Notes: generated by a model not told the origin, from the letters alone. Shown: positions 9,358-20,700, counted from the stretch's first letter. The stretch: DNA of 43,484 bases from Rhodospirillales bacterium (GCA_007695045.1 REEP01000043.1:1-43484); one strand, 5' to 3'. A program made the numbers and translations.

Positions 9358-10911
9358 GTGATCCTGATTCGTGCGATCGCCACCATCGGCGGCCTGACCA
9401 TGGTCAGCCGCGTGTTCGGCTTCGCCAGGGACGTGCTGATTGCCAAGGTGCTGGGCGCGGGACCGGTTGCCGACGCCTTCTTCGTCGCCTTCAAGTTTCC
9501 GAACCTGTTTCGGCGGCTGTTTGCCGAAGGGGCGTTTTCTGCGGCGTTCGTGCCGATCTTTGCCGGCATCCTGGAGGCGGAAGGCAAATCAAGGGCACGA
9601 TTGTTCGCCGAACAGGCACTGAGCGTGCTGTTCTGGGCGCTCCTGGTCTTGGTGGCGGTGATGGAGATCGCCATGCCGGCGGTGATGCTGGTGTTCGCAC
9701 CCGGTTTTGCCGATGATCCGGAAAAATTCGACCTGACCGTGGTGCTGGCCCGGATCGCGTTCCCCTACCTGCTACTGATTTCCCTGGTCTCGCTGCTGGG
9801 TGGGGTGCTCAATTCTCTCGGGCGGTTCGCGGCCGCAGCAGCCGCCCCGATCCTTCTCAACATCTGCATGATCCTGGCGGTTCTGCTGCTGGCTCCGCTC
9901 ACCCCCACCCCGGGGCATGCCCTGGCCTGGGGCGTGTTCGGGGCCGGGGTGGTGCAACTGCTCTGGCTATACGGGATGTGCGTTCGTGCGGGCATGGCGC
10001 TCCGCTTGCCGCGACCGCGGATCACGCCCGAGGTGAAGCTACTGCTGCGCCGGGCCCTGCCAGTCGCGATCGGCGCCGGGGTGTATCAGCTCAACCTCCT
10101 GGTGGATACGGTACTGGCCTCGTTCCTGCCGTCCGGGTCGATCTCGTACCTGTTCTATGCCGATCGGGTGGCCCAGTTGCCGCTGGGGGTGATCGGGGTG
10201 GCGGTGGGAACGGCGCTGTTGCCGCTCTTGTCCCGCCAACTGCGGGCCGGGCACACGGCGGCCGCCCACTATAACCAGAACCGGGCGATCGAGTTCGCCT
10301 GCCTGCTGACATTGCCGGCGGCGGCGGCGCTGCTGGTGATCGCCGAACCCATCGTCAGTGTGCTGTTCCAGCGCGGAGCGTTCACCGCGGCGGAAGCCCA
10401 AGCGACCGCGGCCGCACTCACGGCGATGGCAGTGGGACTGCCGGCATTCATGCTGGTGAAGGCGCTTACACCCGGCTTCTTCGCCCGCGGCGATACGGCG
10501 ACACCGGTCAAGATCGCAGCGGCAGCCATGGCCATCAACGTGATCTGCAGCGTCATTCTGATGCAGTTTCTGCTGCATGTGGGCATCGCCCTGGCCATGG
10601 GCATTTCCGCGTGGGTCAATGCGACAATGCTGGGCGTGGTATTGCGGCGGCGCGGCTTCCTGGTGATCGATGCGCGGAGCAAGGAACGCCTGCCGCGTAT
10701 TCTGTTCGCCACGACGGTGATGGCCGGCGCTCTGTGGATCGCCGAGCGGGCGTTGGCGGGCTGGCTCGCGGGCGACGAACTGATGCGGGCAGTCGCCTTG
10801 GCGCTCCTGGTGGCAAGTGGGGTCCTGGTGTTCGCGGTTTCGGCGCAAGCCTCCGGCGCCGCCGGGCTCAGCGACCTGAGGGGGCTGATGCGAGGCAAGG
10901 ACCCGGCTTGA
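9358..10911 (+). CDS. murJ: Lipid II flippase MurJ (MviN)
   Basis: This 517-residue polytopic membrane protein starts at a GTG ([33 protein letters not shown]). The motifs SRVFGFARD and [28 protein letters not shown] are diagnostic of MurJ/MviN, and about 14 hydrophobic segments follow. MurJ moves lipid-linked peptidoglycan precursor across the inner membrane. The gene starts 52 bp after glnD and is probably transcribed with it. The GGAACGGGA tract 8-16 bp upstream can serve as ribosome-binding site. Confidence 0.96.
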   Translation: MILIRAIATIGGLTMVSRVFGFARDVLIAKVLGAGPVADAFFVAFKFPNLFRRLFAEGAFSAAFVPIFAGILEAEGKSRARLFAEQALSVLFWALLVLVAVMEIAMPAVMLVFAPGFADDPEKFDLTVVLARIAFPYLLLISLVSLLGGVLNSLGRFAAAAAAPILLNICMILAVLLLAPLTPTPGHALAWGVFGAGVVQLLWLYGMCVRAGMALRLPRPRITPEVKLLLRRALPVAIGAGVYQLNLLVDTVLASFLPSGSISYLFYADRVAQLPLGVIGVAVGTALLPLLSRQLRAGHTAAAHYNQNRAIEFACLLTLPAAAALLVIAEPIVSVLFQRGAFTAAEAQATAAALTAMAVGLPAFMLVKALTPGFFARGDTATPVKIAAAAMAINVICSVILMQFLLHVGIALAMGISAWVNATMLGVVLRRRGFLVIDARSKERLPRILFATTVMAGALWIAERALAGWLAGDELMRAVALALLVASGVLVFAVSAQASGAAGLSDLRGLMRGKDPA

Positions 10912-11032
10912 CCGCTCCGGCTTAAGCGGCGATAACCCCGGCCGTCGGCAAGCGGTTCGGTGCCCACGACGGCAAGGACGTCGGTGGCGGCAGCCGGGCC
11001 GCGGTCGCTTCTTCCAGCGCTTCCGTGAGGTC

Positions 11033-12031
11033 ATGGCACGTATCTTTTCCGGCATTCAGCCCACCGGCCACCTGCATCTTGGCAACTACCTAGGCGCCAT
11101 CCGCAACTGGGTGCGTCTGCAGCAGGATTTCGAGTGTCTGTTCTGCGTGGTGGACATGCACGCGATCACCCTGTGGCAGGAGCCTCAGGCGCTGGCCCGA
11201 GCGACGCGGGAGACGGCGGCGGCGGTGCTGGCCGCAGGCATCGATCCTCACGCCAACATCCTCTTCGTGCAAAGCGCGGTGCCGGGCCACGCCCAGCTCG
11301 CATGGATATTCAACTGCGTCGCGCGGATCGGCTGGCTCAGCCGGATGACGCAGTTCAAGGAAAAGGCCGGCAAGCACCGGGAAAACGCTTCGGTCGGGCT
11401 CTATGCCTATCCGAACCTGATGGCGGCGGACATCCTGCTTTACAAGGCCACCCACGTGCCGGTGGGTGAGGATCAAAAGCAGCACCTTGAGCTGACCCGT
11501 GATATCGCCCAGAAGTTCAACAACGACTTCGGTGTGACGGTATTTCCGGTGGTCGAACCGCTGATCCTGGGGCCGGCGACGCGGATCATGTCGCTGCGCG
11601 ACGGCACCAAGAAGATGAGCAAGTCCGATGCGTCCGATTTTTCCCGCATCAACCTGACCGATACCGCCGATGACATCGCCCTCAAGGTCCGCAAGGCCAA
11701 GACCGATCCGGCGCCGCTGCCGGAAACCCCGGCCCAGTTCGACGGACGGCCGGAAGCGGCCAACCTGATCAGCATCTACGCTGCGCTTGCGGATCAGGAA
11801 GTGGAGCGAGTGTGCGCCCGCTTCGGCGGCCGGCCGTTTTCCGACTTCAAACAGGAACTGGCCGATGCGGCGGTGGCCGTGTTGGCGCCGATCACGACCG
11901 AGGTTAATCGGCTCATGGCCGATCCCGCCGCCCTGGACCGCATTCTCAAGGACGGGGCCGAGCGGGCTCGGGCGTTGGCGGCCCCGGTGCTCGAAGAGGT
12001 ATACCGGGCCGTCGGGTTCCTCGACGCCTGA
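11033..12031 (+). CDS. trpS: Tryptophanyl-tRNA synthetase
   Basis: This 332-residue class I aminoacyl-tRNA synthetase has the normal bacterial TrpRS length. The HIGH-type signature is [12 protein letters not shown] at residues 10-21, and the KMSKS loop lies exactly at residues 194-198. The segment [16 protein letters not shown] and the [30 protein letters not shown] region are typical of TrpRS. The enzyme charges tRNA-Trp in the cytosol. It lies 121 bp after murJ, and that gap shows nothing else recognisable. Confidence 0.97.
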   Translation: MARIFSGIQPTGHLHLGNYLGAIRNWVRLQQDFECLFCVVDMHAITLWQEPQALARATRETAAAVLAAGIDPHANILFVQSAVPGHAQLAWIFNCVARIGWLSRMTQFKEKAGKHRENASVGLYAYPNLMAADILLYKATHVPVGEDQKQHLELTRDIAQKFNNDFGVTVFPVVEPLILGPATRIMSLRDGTKKMSKSDASDFSRINLTDTADDIALKVRKAKTDPAPLPETPAQFDGRPEAANLISIYAALADQEVERVCARFGGRPFSDFKQELADAAVAVLAPITTEVNRLMADPAALDRILKDGAERARALAAPVLEEVYRAVGFLDA

Positions 12032-12168
12032 CAAACCCGAGGGACTGTTGGGGTCGGTCCGGCAGGCGATGGCCTTGACCGGCCTGCGCGACGGGACCAT
12101 GTGCTGAGCGGACCGGGCATTCCGTTCCTTCCCGTCCAGGTGCCATTGGGCCTTAAAAGAGGTGATCG

Positions 12169-12720
12169 ATGTTTATCCAGACCGAGGCCACGCCGAATCC
12201 GGCGACCTTGAAGTTTCTGCCCGGGTGCGACGTGATGGGCACCGGTACCGCCAATTTTACCGGCCCCGAGCAGGCCAACCGCTCGCCACTGGCACTCAGG
12301 CTGTTTGCCATCGATGGCGTCACAGGTGTGTTCCTGGGCCAGGATTTCATCACCGTGACCAAGATGGGCGCGCGCGACTGGGACGTGCTGAAACCGCAGA
12401 TCCTGGCCGCGATCATGGACCATTTCACCGCCGGCGACGCCGTGATGCTGGAGAGCGCGGTGGGGGATGCCGCCACGGTCGGCGAAGATGATGAAATCTC
12501 TGCGCAGATCAAGGAATTGCTGGAGACTCGGGTGCGCCCGGCGGTGGCGCAGGATGGCGGGGACATCATCTTCTGCGGGTTCGAAGACGGTATCGTCTAC
12601 CTGCACATGCAGGGCTCCTGCTCCGGCTGCCCAAGCTCGACCGCGACACTCAAGCACGGCATCGAAAACATGCTGCGCTACTATATCCCCGAAGTCGTCG
12701 AAGTGCGGCCGGTGGAATAA
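12169..12720 (+). CDS. nfuA: NfuA-type Fe-S cluster carrier protein (Nfu N-domain + NifU C-domain)
   Basis: This is a 183-residue protein. The N-terminal domain begins [19 protein letters not shown], the hallmark of the Nfu N domain of alphaproteobacteria and mitochondria. The C-terminal NifU-like domain carries the cluster-binding CxxC at Cys151 and Cys154 (GSCSGCPSS), preceded by [13 protein letters not shown]. It accepts Fe-S clusters from the assembly scaffold and delivers them to apoproteins. A good ribosome-binding site (AAAGAGGTG) precedes the ATG. The stop codon lies 2 bp before the next start, indicating an operon. Confidence 0.95.
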   Translation: MFIQTEATPNPATLKFLPGCDVMGTGTANFTGPEQANRSPLALRLFAIDGVTGVFLGQDFITVTKMGARDWDVLKPQILAAIMDHFTAGDAVMLESAVGDAATVGEDDEISAQIKELLETRVRPAVAQDGGDIIFCGFEDGIVYLHMQGSCSGCPSSTATLKHGIENMLRYYIPEVVEVRPVE

Positions 12721-12722
12721 TC

Positions 12723-13316
12723 GTGGTCGCGGCCGTCATTCCCGAGGAGGCTCTCGGCGCCTTATTCCGGGACGCCCGGACACACTTTTCCTGGCGGCCC
12801 GAGTCGGTTTCCGAAGACGTTTTGCGAGCGGCCTGGGACCTTGCCAAGATGGGGCCGACCAGCGCCAACTGCAGCCCGGCCCGCATCACCTTCGCGACGT
12901 CACGCGAAGCCAAGGAGCGGCTCAAGCCGTGCCTGATAGAGGGCAATGTCGAGAAGACCATGACCGCGCCGGTCACCGCCATCATCGGCTATGACCTGGC
13001 ATTCCATGAACGCCTGCCGGAGCTCTACAAGGCCGCGGACGCGCGTGCCTGGTTCGAGGGCAACGAAGGCCTGATCCAGTCCACCGCGTTCCGCAACGGC
13101 TCGCTTCAGGGCGCATACTTCATCATTGCTGCCCGCGCCATGGGGCTGGACTGCGGACCGATGTCCGGCTTCGACAACGCCAAGGTTGATGCCGCGTTCT
13201 TTGCCGACACCACGATCCGCTCCAATTTCCTGTGCAATCTCGGTCACGGTGACGGAGCTCGAGTCCGGCCACGAGACTGGCGGCTGCCCTTCGACGAAGC
13301 CTGCCAGATCGTCTAG
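12723..13316 (+). CDS. Malonic semialdehyde reductase-like nitroreductase (RutE/HadB family)
   Basis: This 197-residue protein uses a GTG start 2 bp after nfuA, so it is probably translationally coupled. It is closely similar in pattern to E. coli Rut[25 protein letters not shown] (FMN-binding region), [47 protein letters not shown]. RutE reduces malonic semialdehyde from the pyrimidine Rut pathway, but there is no rut operon here. A more general NAD(P)H-dependent flavin reductase role is therefore equally possible. No key segment appears missing. Confidence 0.88.
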   Translation: MVAAVIPEEALGALFRDARTHFSWRPESVSEDVLRAAWDLAKMGPTSANCSPARITFATSREAKERLKPCLIEGNVEKTMTAPVTAIIGYDLAFHERLPELYKAADARAWFEGNEGLIQSTAFRNGSLQGAYFIIAARAMGLDCGPMSGFDNAKVDAAFFADTTIRSNFLCNLGHGDGARVRPRDWRLPFDEACQIV

Positions 13317-13330
13317 CCGGTGGCGCCCGG

Positions 13331-13365
13331 CCGCGGCACAGGGGTGGCACGCCCCACGGCCGCGG
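13331..13365. terminator. Hairpin between convergent rutE-like gene and pnp
   Basis: The outer stem CCGCGGC (13331-13337) pairs with GCCGCGG (13359-13365), and an inner stem GGGG (13341-13344) pairs with CCCC (13352-13355). It lies in the 67-bp gap between two genes that converge, so it may end transcription from both sides. A TCTGTTCTC tract follows on the plus strand. There is no strong T-run, so this is a moderate call. Confidence 0.5.
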
Positions 13366-13383
13366 TCTGTTCTCGCAAGACGG

Positions 13384-15525
13384 TCACCCTGAGGTGGCAG
13401 CGTCGTCCTTGGATAGTTCGTGGCCAGTGGTTTGGTCCACGGCGCGCATGGACAGCTTGACCTTGCCACGATCATCGATCCCGATCAGCTTGACCTTCAC
13501 GGTATCGCCCACCTGCACCACGTCAGTGACCTTGCCCACCCGTTGCGGTGCCAGTTCGCTGATATGCACCAAGCCGTCTCGGCTGCCGAGGAAATTGACG
13601 AACGCGCCGAAATCGACGGTCTTGACCACCCGACCGGTGTAGATTGCCCCCACCTCCGGTTCGGCGGCGATACCGCGGATCCATTCGATGGCAGCATCGG
13701 CCGAGCGCTCGTCGACCGCCGCGACCTTGACCGTGCCGTCGTCCTCCAGGTCGATGCGCGCGCCCGTAACCTCGCAAATTTCCCGGATGACCTTGCCGCC
13801 CGGGCCGATGACTTCCCGGATCTTGTCTTTGTTGATGTGAATGACGGTAATCCGCGGCGCTGTCTGGCTCACCTGCTCGCGTGGGAGGGTGATGGCCTGG
13901 GCCATCTCGGACAGGATGTGGAGGCGGCCTTCGCGTGCCTGTTCCAGTGCTTGGCGCATGATCGACTCGGTAATGGACGTTATCTTGATGTCCATCTGCA
14001 GCGCCGTCACGCCATTGACCGTCCCGGCAACCTTGAAATCCATGTCACCGAGGTGATCCTCGTCGCCGAGGATATCCGAGAGGACAACGAAGTCATCGCC
14101 CTCCTTGATCAGTCCCATGGCGATGCCGGCCGCCGGTTGCGCCATCGGTACACCGGAATCCATCATCGACAGGGACGCCCCGCATACCGTGGCCATCGAT
14201 GACGAGCCGTTGGATTCGGTGATCTCGGAAACCACACGGATGGTGTAAGGGAACGCTTCCCGGTCGGGGATCAGAGCGTGCAGTGCCCGCCAGGCGAGTT
14301 TGCCATGCCCGACCTCGCGCCGGCCGGTAAAGCCGAACCGGCCTGCCTCCCCCACCGAGTAGGGCGGGAAGTTGTAATGCAGCATGAAATGTTCCCGGTA
14401 CTCCCCGGCCAGCGCATCGACGATCTGCTCGTCCTGCCCCGTGCCGAGGGTGGTCACCACCAGTGCCTGGGTCTCACCCCGGGTGAACAGAGCGCTGCCG
14501 TGGGCGCGCGGAAGCAACCCCACCTCGGCCACAATGGGACGGATGGTCTTCGGATCCCGCCCATCGATGCGTCGCCCCGACGCAACAATGTCCCGCCGGA
14601 CGACATCCTTTTCCAGTTCCCGAAGCACGTCGTCGGCGTGCTGGAGAACCAGCGTCTGTTCCAGGTCGGCGTCCGCAAGCAGCGCTTCGGTGGTCCGTTC
14701 TCGAACGGCCTGAACCTTTTCGCGCCGCACGGTCTTGATCGCCTCCCGATAGGCATCGCGGAGGTCGCCCTCGGCAAGGGCTCGCACCCGGTCGGCGACC
14801 ACGGTGCGGCCTTCCGAGGCGACCGGCACCTCCACCGGTTCCCGCGCGCAGGCTTCCGCGAGTTCGATGATCGCCCGGATCACCGGCTGGATTTGCTGGT
14901 GGCCGAACATCACTGCACCCAGCATGACATCTTCGGTCAACTGCTTGGCTTCGGATTCCACCATCAGGACGCCGTCTTCAGTGCCGGCGACCACCAGGTC
15001 GAGGTCGCTGGCGACCAGTTCGTCGATACGCGGGTTAAGGACGAACCGCTTATCGATGTATCCGACGCGGCAGCCGCCGATGGGCCCGAGAAAGGGGACC
15101 CCCGACAGGGTAAGCGCCGCCGACGTGCCGATCATCGCCGGGATGTCCGGATCGTTTTGCAGATCGTGACACAGCACCGTCAGGATGACCTGGGTCTCGT
15201 TGCGGAAGCCCTTGGCAAACAGCGGTCGGATGGGACGATCGATAAGCCGGGAGGTCAGCACTTCCTTTTCCGACGGCCGACCTTCACGTTTGAAAAATCC
15301 GCCGGGAATTTTTCCGGCGGCAAAGCTTTTTTCCTGGTAGTGCACGGACAACGGGAAGAAATCAAGGCCAGGCTTTGGTGCCTTATCGAAGACTACCGTG
15401 CACAGGACTTGTGACTGACCATATGTTGCCAGGACGGCGCCATCGGCCTGCCGGGCGATCTTGCCGGTCTCCAGGACCAGAGGACGTCCGCCCCATTCCA
15501 ATTCTTTACGAAACTCTTGAAACAT
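13384..15525 (-). CDS. pnp: Polynucleotide phosphorylase
   Basis: This protein of about 713 residues catalyses phosphorolytic 3'-5' RNA degradation and is a common partner of RNase E. I place the start at the ATG of 15523-15525 ([21 protein letters not shown]), which matches the family; an in-frame ATG three codons upstream (15534) is possible. Two RNase PH-like halves contain [25 protein letters not shown] and GEGDDFVV-type segments. The KH domain has [11 protein letters not shown] near residue 570, and the S1 domain begins near residue 625 ([15 protein letters not shown]). It is the last gene of the cluster and follows rpsO across an 89-bp gap containing a hairpin, the usual site of post-transcriptional control in the rpsO-pnp arrangement. 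Confidence 0.97.
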   Translation of the reverse strand: MFQEFRKELEWGGRPLVLETGKIARQADGAVLATYGQSQVLCTVVFDKAPKPGLDFFPLSVHYQEKSFAAGKIPGGFFKREGRPSEKEVLTSRLIDRPIRPLFAKGFRNETQVILTVLCHDLQNDPDIPAMIGTSAALTLSGVPFLGPIGGCRVGYIDKRFVLNPRIDELVASDLDLVVAGTEDGVLMVESEAKQLTEDVMLGAVMFGHQQIQPVIRAIIELAEACAREPVEVPVASEGRTVVADRVRALAEGDLRDAYREAIKTVRREKVQAVRERTTEALLADADLEQTLVLQHADDVLRELEKDVVRRDIVASGRRIDGRDPKTIRPIVAEVGLLPRAHGSALFTRGETQALVVTTLGTGQDEQIVDALAGEYREHFMLHYNFPPYSVGEAGRFGFTGRREVGHGKLAWRALHALIPDREAFPYTIRVVSEITESNGSSSMATVCGASLSMMDSGVPMAQPAAGIAMGLIKEGDDFVVLSDILGDEDHLGDMDFKVAGTVNGVTALQMDIKITSITESIMRQALEQAREGRLHILSEMAQAITLPREQVSQTAPRITVIHINKDKIREVIGPGGKVIREICEVTGARIDLEDDGTVKVAAVDERSADAAIEWIRGIAAEPEVGAIYTGRVVKTVDFGAFVNFLGSRDGLVHISELAPQRVGKVTDVVQVGDTVKVKLIGIDDRGKVKLSMRAVDQTTGHELSKDDAATSG

Positions 15526-15562
15526 GCTTTCCATACCTTAGGACATTTACACGAACAACAAT

Positions 15563-15586
15563 ACGGCGCCACCAAAGCGGCGCCGT
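15563..15586 (-). terminator. rpsO-pnp intergenic hairpin (attenuator/processing site)
   Basis: An 8-bp perfect stem (ACGGCGCC 15563-15570 with GGCGCCGT 15579-15586) has an 8-nt loop. Read on the minus strand it is followed by ATTGTTGTTCG. It lies just downstream of the rpsO stop codon and upstream of pnp. In enteric bacteria this position holds a partial terminator and an RNase III site controlling pnp; the same role here is inferred. Confidence 0.6.
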
Positions 15587-15614
15587 TTCCATCACGTCAG
15601 CCGGAGGCCACACG

Positions 15615-15884
15615 CTAACGCCTGAGACCCAGCCGTTCGACCAGGGTCTCGTAGCGCTTCATTTCCTTGCGCTTGAGATAATCGAGCAACTGCCGCCGCT
15701 GCCCCACCATCATCAACAGTCCGCGGCGGGAATGAAAATCCTTCTTGTGGATCTTCAGGTGCTCGGTCAAATTTCGAATTCGTTCACTCAGGATCGCCAC
15801 CTGCACTTCTGGCGAGCCAGTGTCGCCAGGGGCGGTCGCGTAATCCGTCATCAGTTCCTGCTTGCGATCTGCTGTGATCGACAT
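15615..15884 (-). CDS. rpsO: 30S ribosomal protein S15
   Basis: This 89-residue protein has exactly the usual S15 length. It starts [12 protein letters not shown] at the ATG of 15882-15884; the open extension upstream is not used. Motifs are [35 protein letters not shown] and the C-terminal [10 protein letters not shown]15 binds 16S rRNA early in 30S assembly. A GGAG ribosome-binding site lies 7 bp upstream. It follows truB by 29 bp and precedes pnp, the common conserved order. Confidence 0.97.
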   Translation of the reverse strand: MSITADRKQELMTDYATAPGDTGSPEVQVAILSERIRNLTEHLKIHKKDFHSRRGLLMMVGQRRQLLDYLKRKEMKRYETLVERLGLRR

Positions 15885-15913
15885 CGAATGCTCCGTCAGT
15901 GAAACCACACCGG

Positions 15914-16840
15914 TCAAAGATTGAGAACGCGCAGTGGCCGGATCTCGCCACCCTTGATGTGAGCAAGCGCCACCGGTTTGTCTTCAGCAATGGCGCAAAC
16001 CACACTGTCCCGGCTTACGGCACTTTGGGGGGACCGTTGTGCGACGGGAAGGACGGCAATCGCCTGACCACGCTGCAGCCGTCGCGCCTCCACGACCGTC
16101 ACGGTCACCGCCGGGATGTCGGCCAGCGCCGCCGCGACCGGAAGCACCACCGGCAACGTCGCCTCACTATGCCCAAGTGCCTGAAGCTTATCCAGGGATA
16201 TCGCATCATCTTCGCAAAATGGCCCTACCGCGGTACGCCGCAACAACGAAACATGGCCGACCGTACCGACGGCCTCGGCGATATCCCGGGCCAGGGAGCG
16301 CATGTAGGCTCCTTTGCCGCAGACCACCGCAAATTCGGCATGATCCCGGTCGGGCATCGCCACCAGTGCGATCCGCTCGATCATGATCGGACGGGCCTGG
16401 AGCACCACTGGCAGGTCGGCCCGAGCCAGCGCATAGGCCCGTTGCCCATTTACCTTGATCGCGGAAAAGGTGGGGGGCACTTGTTCGATGGTGCCGGTGA
16501 AGGCGGCCAGGCAATGTTCCAGCGCCGCCGCATCCGGCCGCACGTCGGATTCCGCGATCACCCGCCCTTCGGCATCGTCGGTATCCCGCGCCTCCCCCCA
16601 GCATACCGTGAACCGGTAAGCTTTTCGCCCTTCCGCCAAGTAAGGGATTGTCTTGGTCGCTTCCCCGAGGGCCACCGGCAGCACCCCTGTGGCCAGCGGG
16701 TCAAGCGTGCCGGCGTGACCGGCCTTGGCGGCCCCGGTCAGCCGGCGGACAGCCGCCACCACCGCGACCGACGTCACGCCCCCGGGCTTGTCCACCACCA
16801 CCCAGCCATGCACCGGCCGGCCGCCACGCTTACGTCCCAT
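15914..16840 (-). CDS. truB: tRNA pseudouridine-55 synthase TruB
   Basis: This 308-residue protein starts at the ATG of 16838-16840 ([24 protein letters not shown]). Translation of the open frame upstream overlaps rbfA and is not conserved. The catalytic Asp is Asp47 in [19 protein letters not shown]. Further family motifs are [20 protein letters not shown] and [19 protein letters not shown]. The enzyme makes pseudouridine 55 in the T loop of tRNAs. Its start overlaps the end of rbfA by 11 bp, implying translational coupling within the ribosome-maturation operon. Confidence 0.96.
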   Translation of the reverse strand: MGRKRGGRPVHGWVVVDKPGGVTSVAVVAAVRRLTGAAKAGHAGTLDPLATGVLPVALGEATKTIPYLAEGRKAYRFTVCWGEARDTDDAEGRVIAESDVRPDAAALEHCLAAFTGTIEQVPPTFSAIKVNGQRAYALARADLPVVLQARPIMIERIALVAMPDRDHAEFAVVCGKGAYMRSLARDIAEAVGTVGHVSLLRRTAVGPFCEDDAISLDKLQALGHSEATLPVVLPVAAALADIPAVTVTVVEARRLQRGQAIAVLPVAQRSPQSAVSRDSVVCAIAEDKPVALAHIKGGEIRPLRVLNL

Positions 16841-17258
16841 CCGTGGGCTCCGATCCAGGATCACCGCCGGTCCCGACAAGGTCCCGGGAGACGTCGGGGG
16901 TGCGGAGCAGCGAGTCGACGTGGGCCGCCGCGTCGAAGGACGGATCGGCCCGGAAAACCAAGTCCGGAACATGCTTCAGGCGCACGGCCTCGGCCAAGCG
17001 CCGGCGCAAGAACGGTCGCGCCCGCTCCAGAGCGGCCAGCACCGGGCCGACATCACCGCCACCGAATGGCAATATGAACACCGTCGCATGGCGCAATGCT
17101 GCATCCATCCGCACTTCCGTCACCGTCACCGGCAAGCCACCCAGTCCAGGATCCCGTACCTCGCCTTTTTCGAACACTTCCGCCAGCACATGACGCAGAG
17201 CCTCGCCCACCCGAAACGGGCGCTGCCCCGAGCTGCCGCCAGTCTTGCGCGGCATCAC
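16830..17258 (-). CDS. rbfA: Ribosome-binding factor A
   Basis: This 142-residue protein opens with two consecutive Met codons, so the start is at 17258 or 17255. The family pattern is RVGEALRHVLAEVFEKGEVRDP, then VTVTEVRMDAALRHATVFILPFG, then FLRRRLAEAVRLKHVPDLVFRAD. RbfA helps mature the 5' end of 16S rRNA on the pre-30S particle. The C-terminal tail is longer and less conserved. It sits between infB and truB, as in most bacteria with this operon. Confidence 0.95.
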   Translation of the reverse strand: MMPRKTGGSSGQRPFRVGEALRHVLAEVFEKGEVRDPGLGGLPVTVTEVRMDAALRHATVFILPFGGGDVGPVLAALERARPFLRRRLAEAVRLKHVPDLVFRADPSFDAAAHVDSLLRTPDVSRDLVGTGGDPGSEPTDGT

Positions 17259-17316
17259 ACTCTCCCTTCTCTGACCCTTCTCCGGATCGACGCTTCAAGC
17301 CGCCATGCGGCCGGCA

Positions 17317-19965
17317 TCACAGGTGGCGGGCGACTTCCTGGACCTCAAAGCACTCGATTACGTCGCCCACCTGGATGTCCTGGTAGTTGGCCAGGGCGAC
17401 GCCACAATCGTAGCCTTCCCGCACCTCCCGGACATCCTCCTTGAACCGCTTCAGTTGCGACAGGTCACCTTCATGGATGACCACATCGTCCCGCAACAGC
17501 CGCACCTTGGCGCCGCGGCGGATCACTCCCTCGGTCACCATGCAGCCGGCAACCTTGCCCACCTTGGTGATGGTGAACACTTGGCGAACCTGCGCGTAAC
17601 CCAGGATGTTTTCGCGCAGTTGCGGTGACAGCAGGCCGGAGAGTACCTGGCGCATGTCGTCCACGAGATCGTAGATGATCGAGTAATAGCGCACCTCGAC
17701 ACCGTCCCGCTTGGCCAGCTCCCGAGCCTGTGGGTTGGCCCGGACATTAAAGCCGAGAATGATCCCCTCCGACGCGTGCGCCAGAGTGACGTCGGACTCA
17801 TTGATGCCACCCACGCCGGAGTGCAGGACCTGGACCCCGACTTCGGACGTTGACAGCTTCTCCAGTGCGCCGCAGATAGCCTCCGAAGAACCGTGCACAT
17901 CCGCCTTGACGACGACCGCCAGGGACTTGGATTCTCCTTCACGGATCCGCTCGAACATCTGCTCAAAGGTGGTTCGCTTGGCCGCCGCCGCGGTCCGCAT
18001 CTCACGCTGCTTGCGCTGGCGGAACTCCGTTACCTCCCGGGCGCGGGCTTCACTTTCCACCACCGCCACGTCATCGCCGGCAGCAGGCGTACCGTTGAGC
18101 CCCAGCACCTCCACCGGTACACCAGGACCGGCCGACTCCAGCGCGGTGCCGCCAGCATCCGTCAGGCCGCGCACCCGGCCCCATTCCTGACCGGCAACGA
18201 AAATGTCGCCAACTTTCAAGGTGCCGCGCTGCACGAGCACCGTGGCGACCGAGCCCCGGCCCCGTTCGACCCGGCTTTCCACGATCACCCCTTCGGCCGG
18301 CCGATCCGGATTGGCCTGTAAGTCCAGCACTTCCGCCTGCAGCAGGATCGCGTCCACCAGCTTGTCCAGGTTGGTGCCGGCCTTGGCCGAGACTTCCACC
18401 GACAACGTTTCGCCGCCCACATCCTCCGTCACCACGTCGTGCTGCAGCAACTCGTTGCGCACCCTGAGCGGGTTGGCATCCGGGCGGTCGATCTTGTTGA
18501 TCGCTACGATGATCGGCACCTTGGCAGCCTGGGCGTGGCGGATCGCCTCGATCGTCTGAGGCATCACTCCATCATCGGCGGCCACCACCAGGACCACGAT
18601 GTCCGTGACGTTGGCACCCCTGGCGCGCATCTCGGTAAACGCCTCGTGGCCGGGGGTGTCGATGAACGTGATCTGGTCACCGTCTGGAAGGGTGATCTGA
18701 TAAGCCCCGATGTGCTGGGTTATGCCGCCGGCCTCGTGGCCGGCAACGTCGGTGCGCCGCAACGCATCCAGAAGTGATGTCTTGCCATGGTCGACGTGGC
18801 CCATCACCGTCACCACCGGCGCTCTCGGCTGCAGGCTCTCGGCAACGTCTTCCTCGCCCTTGAGTCCGATCTCCACGTCAGCCTCGCTCACCCGTTTGAC
18901 GTTGTGGCCGAACTCGGTGGCCAGAAGCTCCGCCGTGTCGGCGTCGATCGCCTGGTTGAGTGTGGCCATCACGCCCATGCGCATCAGCGCCTTGATCACA
19001 TCGGCGTTGCGCTCGGCCATGCGGTTGGAGAGATCCTGGACGGTGATCGTTTCGGGGATGACCACGTCGCGCACCACCTTCTGGGATTCGCCGGCCTCCC
19101 CCCGCTGTTTGTTGCGTTCTTTCTCCCGGGCCCGGCGTACAGCCGCCAAGCTGCGCACACGTTCGGTGCGATCCTCGAGGGCTTCGGTTACCGTCAGCTT
19201 GCCGGCACGCCGTTTCGGCTCGCCCTTTCGAGGCGCCGTCGGCGCCGGGCGTCGGACGTCGGCGCGGACAGAACGCTTGGCAGGACTTTCCTCCGAGGCT
19301 GTTTCAGTCTCCTTGGCAACGCCGGGTCGCGCCGGTGCCGCCTTAGGCTTCTCCGGCTCGGGGGCGGGCTTGGCGACTGCCGGCTCACCTTCGGCTTCTT
19401 TCGCCGTCGGTTCAGTGGGCGCGAGCGTGGGAACTTCGCTCACCGGCTCAGCGGCCAATTCGGCCGCCGCTTCCTCCGGCTTGGTTTCAGGCGCGCGCAT
19501 GACGTCAGGCCCAGTCTTGGGCCCGGTCTCGGGCACAGCCTCTGGCCCAGCCTCTGGCGCGGTCTCGGCCCCAGTCTCTGGCGTGACTTCCTGGGCAGGC
19601 CGCTCCGCCTCCAGTGCCGGTTCCTCGCGATCCATCACCGCGGCCTGCGTCTCGTCAGCCCGGAAAGCATCCTGCAGCGCCCTGGCCCGCGAGGCCTTTT
19701 CGGCGGTGGTCAACCCAACCGCACCCCGGTCGCGTCCCTTCGCCTCGTCGCGAGCGCCGCCGTCGAGCCCGGCCTTGGTCATCCGGCCGCGTGCATCCGG
19801 GGCGTACGTGCGCTTCTTGCGCACCTCGACCCGCACCATCTTCGACCGCCCGTGGGAGAAGCTTTGCCGCACCTGGCCGGTCTCAACGGTTTTCTTCAGC
19901 TCGAGCTTGCGCCCCGGGCTTTCCTGTTCCGGCTTCTTGTCGCTGTCTTCGTGGCTTTCCGTCAT
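17317..19965 (-). CDS. infB: Translation initiation factor IF-2
   Basis: This 882-residue protein starts [16 protein letters not shown]. The N-terminal 280 residues are a low-complexity Ala/Pro/Glu/Lys region with a 4-residue repeat. Next comes the IF2-N domain ([27 protein letters not shown]). The GTPase G1 motif [14 protein letters not shown] lies near residue 390, followed by DTPGHEAF (G3) and [10 protein letters not shown] (G4). Beta-barrel domains II, III and IV complete the protein, ending [13 protein letters not shown]-2 brings fMet-tRNA to the 30S subunit. It starts 6 bp after the YlxR/L7Ae gene. Confidence 0.97.
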   Translation of the reverse strand: MTESHEDSDKKPEQESPGRKLELKKTVETGQVRQSFSHGRSKMVRVEVRKKRTYAPDARGRMTKAGLDGGARDEAKGRDRGAVGLTTAEKASRARALQDAFRADETQAAVMDREEPALEAERPAQEVTPETGAETAPEAGPEAVPETGPKTGPDVMRAPETKPEEAAAELAAEPVSEVPTLAPTEPTAKEAEGEPAVAKPAPEPEKPKAAPARPGVAKETETASEESPAKRSVRADVRRPAPTAPRKGEPKRRAGKLTVTEALEDRTERVRSLAAVRRAREKERNKQRGEAGESQKVVRDVVIPETITVQDLSNRMAERNADVIKALMRMGVMATLNQAIDADTAELLATEFGHNVKRVSEADVEIGLKGEEDVAESLQPRAPVVTVMGHVDHGKTSLLDALRRTDVAGHEAGGITQHIGAYQITLPDGDQITFIDTPGHEAFTEMRARGANVTDIVVLVVAADDGVMPQTIEAIRHAQAAKVPIIVAINKIDRPDANPLRVRNELLQHDVVTEDVGGETLSVEVSAKAGTNLDKLVDAILLQAEVLDLQANPDRPAEGVIVESRVERGRGSVATVLVQRGTLKVGDIFVAGQEWGRVRGLTDAGGTALESAGPGVPVEVLGLNGTPAAGDDVAVVESEARAREVTEFRQRKQREMRTAAAAKRTTFEQMFERIREGESKSLAVVVKADVHGSSEAICGALEKLSTSEVGVQVLHSGVGGINESDVTLAHASEGIILGFNVRANPQARELAKRDGVEVRYYSIIYDLVDDMRQVLSGLLSPQLRENILGYAQVRQVFTITKVGKVAGCMVTEGVIRRGAKVRLLRDDVVIHEGDLSQLKRFKEDVREVREGYDCGVALANYQDIQVGDVIECFEVQEVARHL
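19512..19583. repeat. Six tandem 12-bp repeats inside infB
   Basis: Six degenerate 12-bp units run in register from 19512 to 19583 (for example CAGCCTCTGGCC, CAGCCTCTGGCG, CGGTCTCGGCCC). On the coding strand they give a 4-residue repeat: [24 protein letters not shown]. They lie in the disordered N-terminal part of IF-2, where length changes should be tolerated. Confidence 0.8.
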
Positions 19966-19971
19966 CTCAAC

Positions 19972-20643
19972 TCAATCAAACTGTTGGGCAGACTGTTGGG
20001 GTTCGGTGCCTTTGGAGCGTCCGACCGTGTCGGCTTCCGGATCTCTTGCGCGAAAGCCGGACAACCGCTTGGCTTCACGACATATCCCATCGGCCAGCCG
20101 GCCGGGCGCCACCGCAACATGAACCGCATGATCCCGGCCCGAGGCCGCGCCGAGTTCATCGGCCGTCAAAACGGCTACGACCGGCAGGTCGCGAGAGTGA
20201 GCCCGTATTTTGGCGCGCCCTGCGGCACCAGCGTCGGTAGCACAGAGCACAAGCCCGGCGCGCCCAGCCTTCAGCCAGTCGCGTACCTTGTCGAAGCCCT
20301 GCACCGCCTGCCGCGCCCTGCGTGCCAGCGCAACCAAGTTGATGCAGCGGCGAGCCAGCAAACGCTCCGTCCGTTCGACCAAGTCCGGCGGGGTCCGGAC
20401 GGGGGCACGCGCCGCCCTTGCAAAAAGGTTCCTCGAACACGCCTTCTTAAGCAGTTCCCGATCAGCGCTCAACCAAAATCCCCGCCCCGGCAAACGTCCA
20501 TCCACATCCGGCACGATCAAACCGTCAGAATCCACCACGAACCGGACCATGCCAGCCGTGGGGCGGACCCCACCACCCGCGATACAGCGACGCAGGGGCT
20601 CCGCCCGAACGCCAACGGGGCCAAGCTTCGCGGTCTTGTTCAT
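19972..20643 (-). CDS. YlxR (DUF448) RNA-binding protein fused to an L7Ae-like domain
   Basis: This is a protein of about 223 residues. The ATG at 20641-20643 was taken as start; a GTG at 20658 is an equally weak alternative, as neither has a good ribosome-binding site. The N-terminal YlxR domain has [25 protein letters not shown] and [21 protein letters not shown]. The C-terminal half (about 95-190) resembles the L7Ae/L30e fold ([57 protein letters not shown]). In Gram-positive bacteria these are two separate genes (ylxR, ylxQ) in the same nusA-infB location; the fusion is common in Alphaproteobacteria. YlxR has been proposed to modulate RNase P or transcription; the role here is not known. 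Confidence 0.92.
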   Translation of the reverse strand: MNKTAKLGPVGVRAEPLRRCIAGGGVRPTAGMVRFVVDSDGLIVPDVDGRLPGRGFWLSADRELLKKACSRNLFARAARAPVRTPPDLVERTERLLARRCINLVALARRARQAVQGFDKVRDWLKAGRAGLVLCATDAGAAGRAKIRAHSRDLPVVAVLTADELGAASGRDHAVHVAVAPGRLADGICREAKRLSGFRARDPEADTVGRSKGTEPQQSAQQFD

Positions 20644-20700
20644 CTCGGCCGAAGACACCTCAAAGCACCGCTTTCAGCTTGCGGAGCCTGATAATCGGCC

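Noticed and set aside
10912-11032. Possible tRNA or small RNA in the murJ-trpS gap
   Set aside because: No cloverleaf, no GTTCRA-type T-loop in the right place and no clear terminator; nothing supports an RNA gene.
12723-13316. Calling the nitroreductase a Rut-pathway enzyme outright
   Set aside because: The sequence is RutE-like, but no rut genes are near; a specific role in pyrimidine breakdown is not supported by context.
18710-20122. Long Ser/Ala-rich plus-strand open frame across infB
   Set aside because: It is the reverse frame of the low-complexity IF-2 N-terminus; Ser/Ala runs reflect complementing Ala/Glu/Pro codons.
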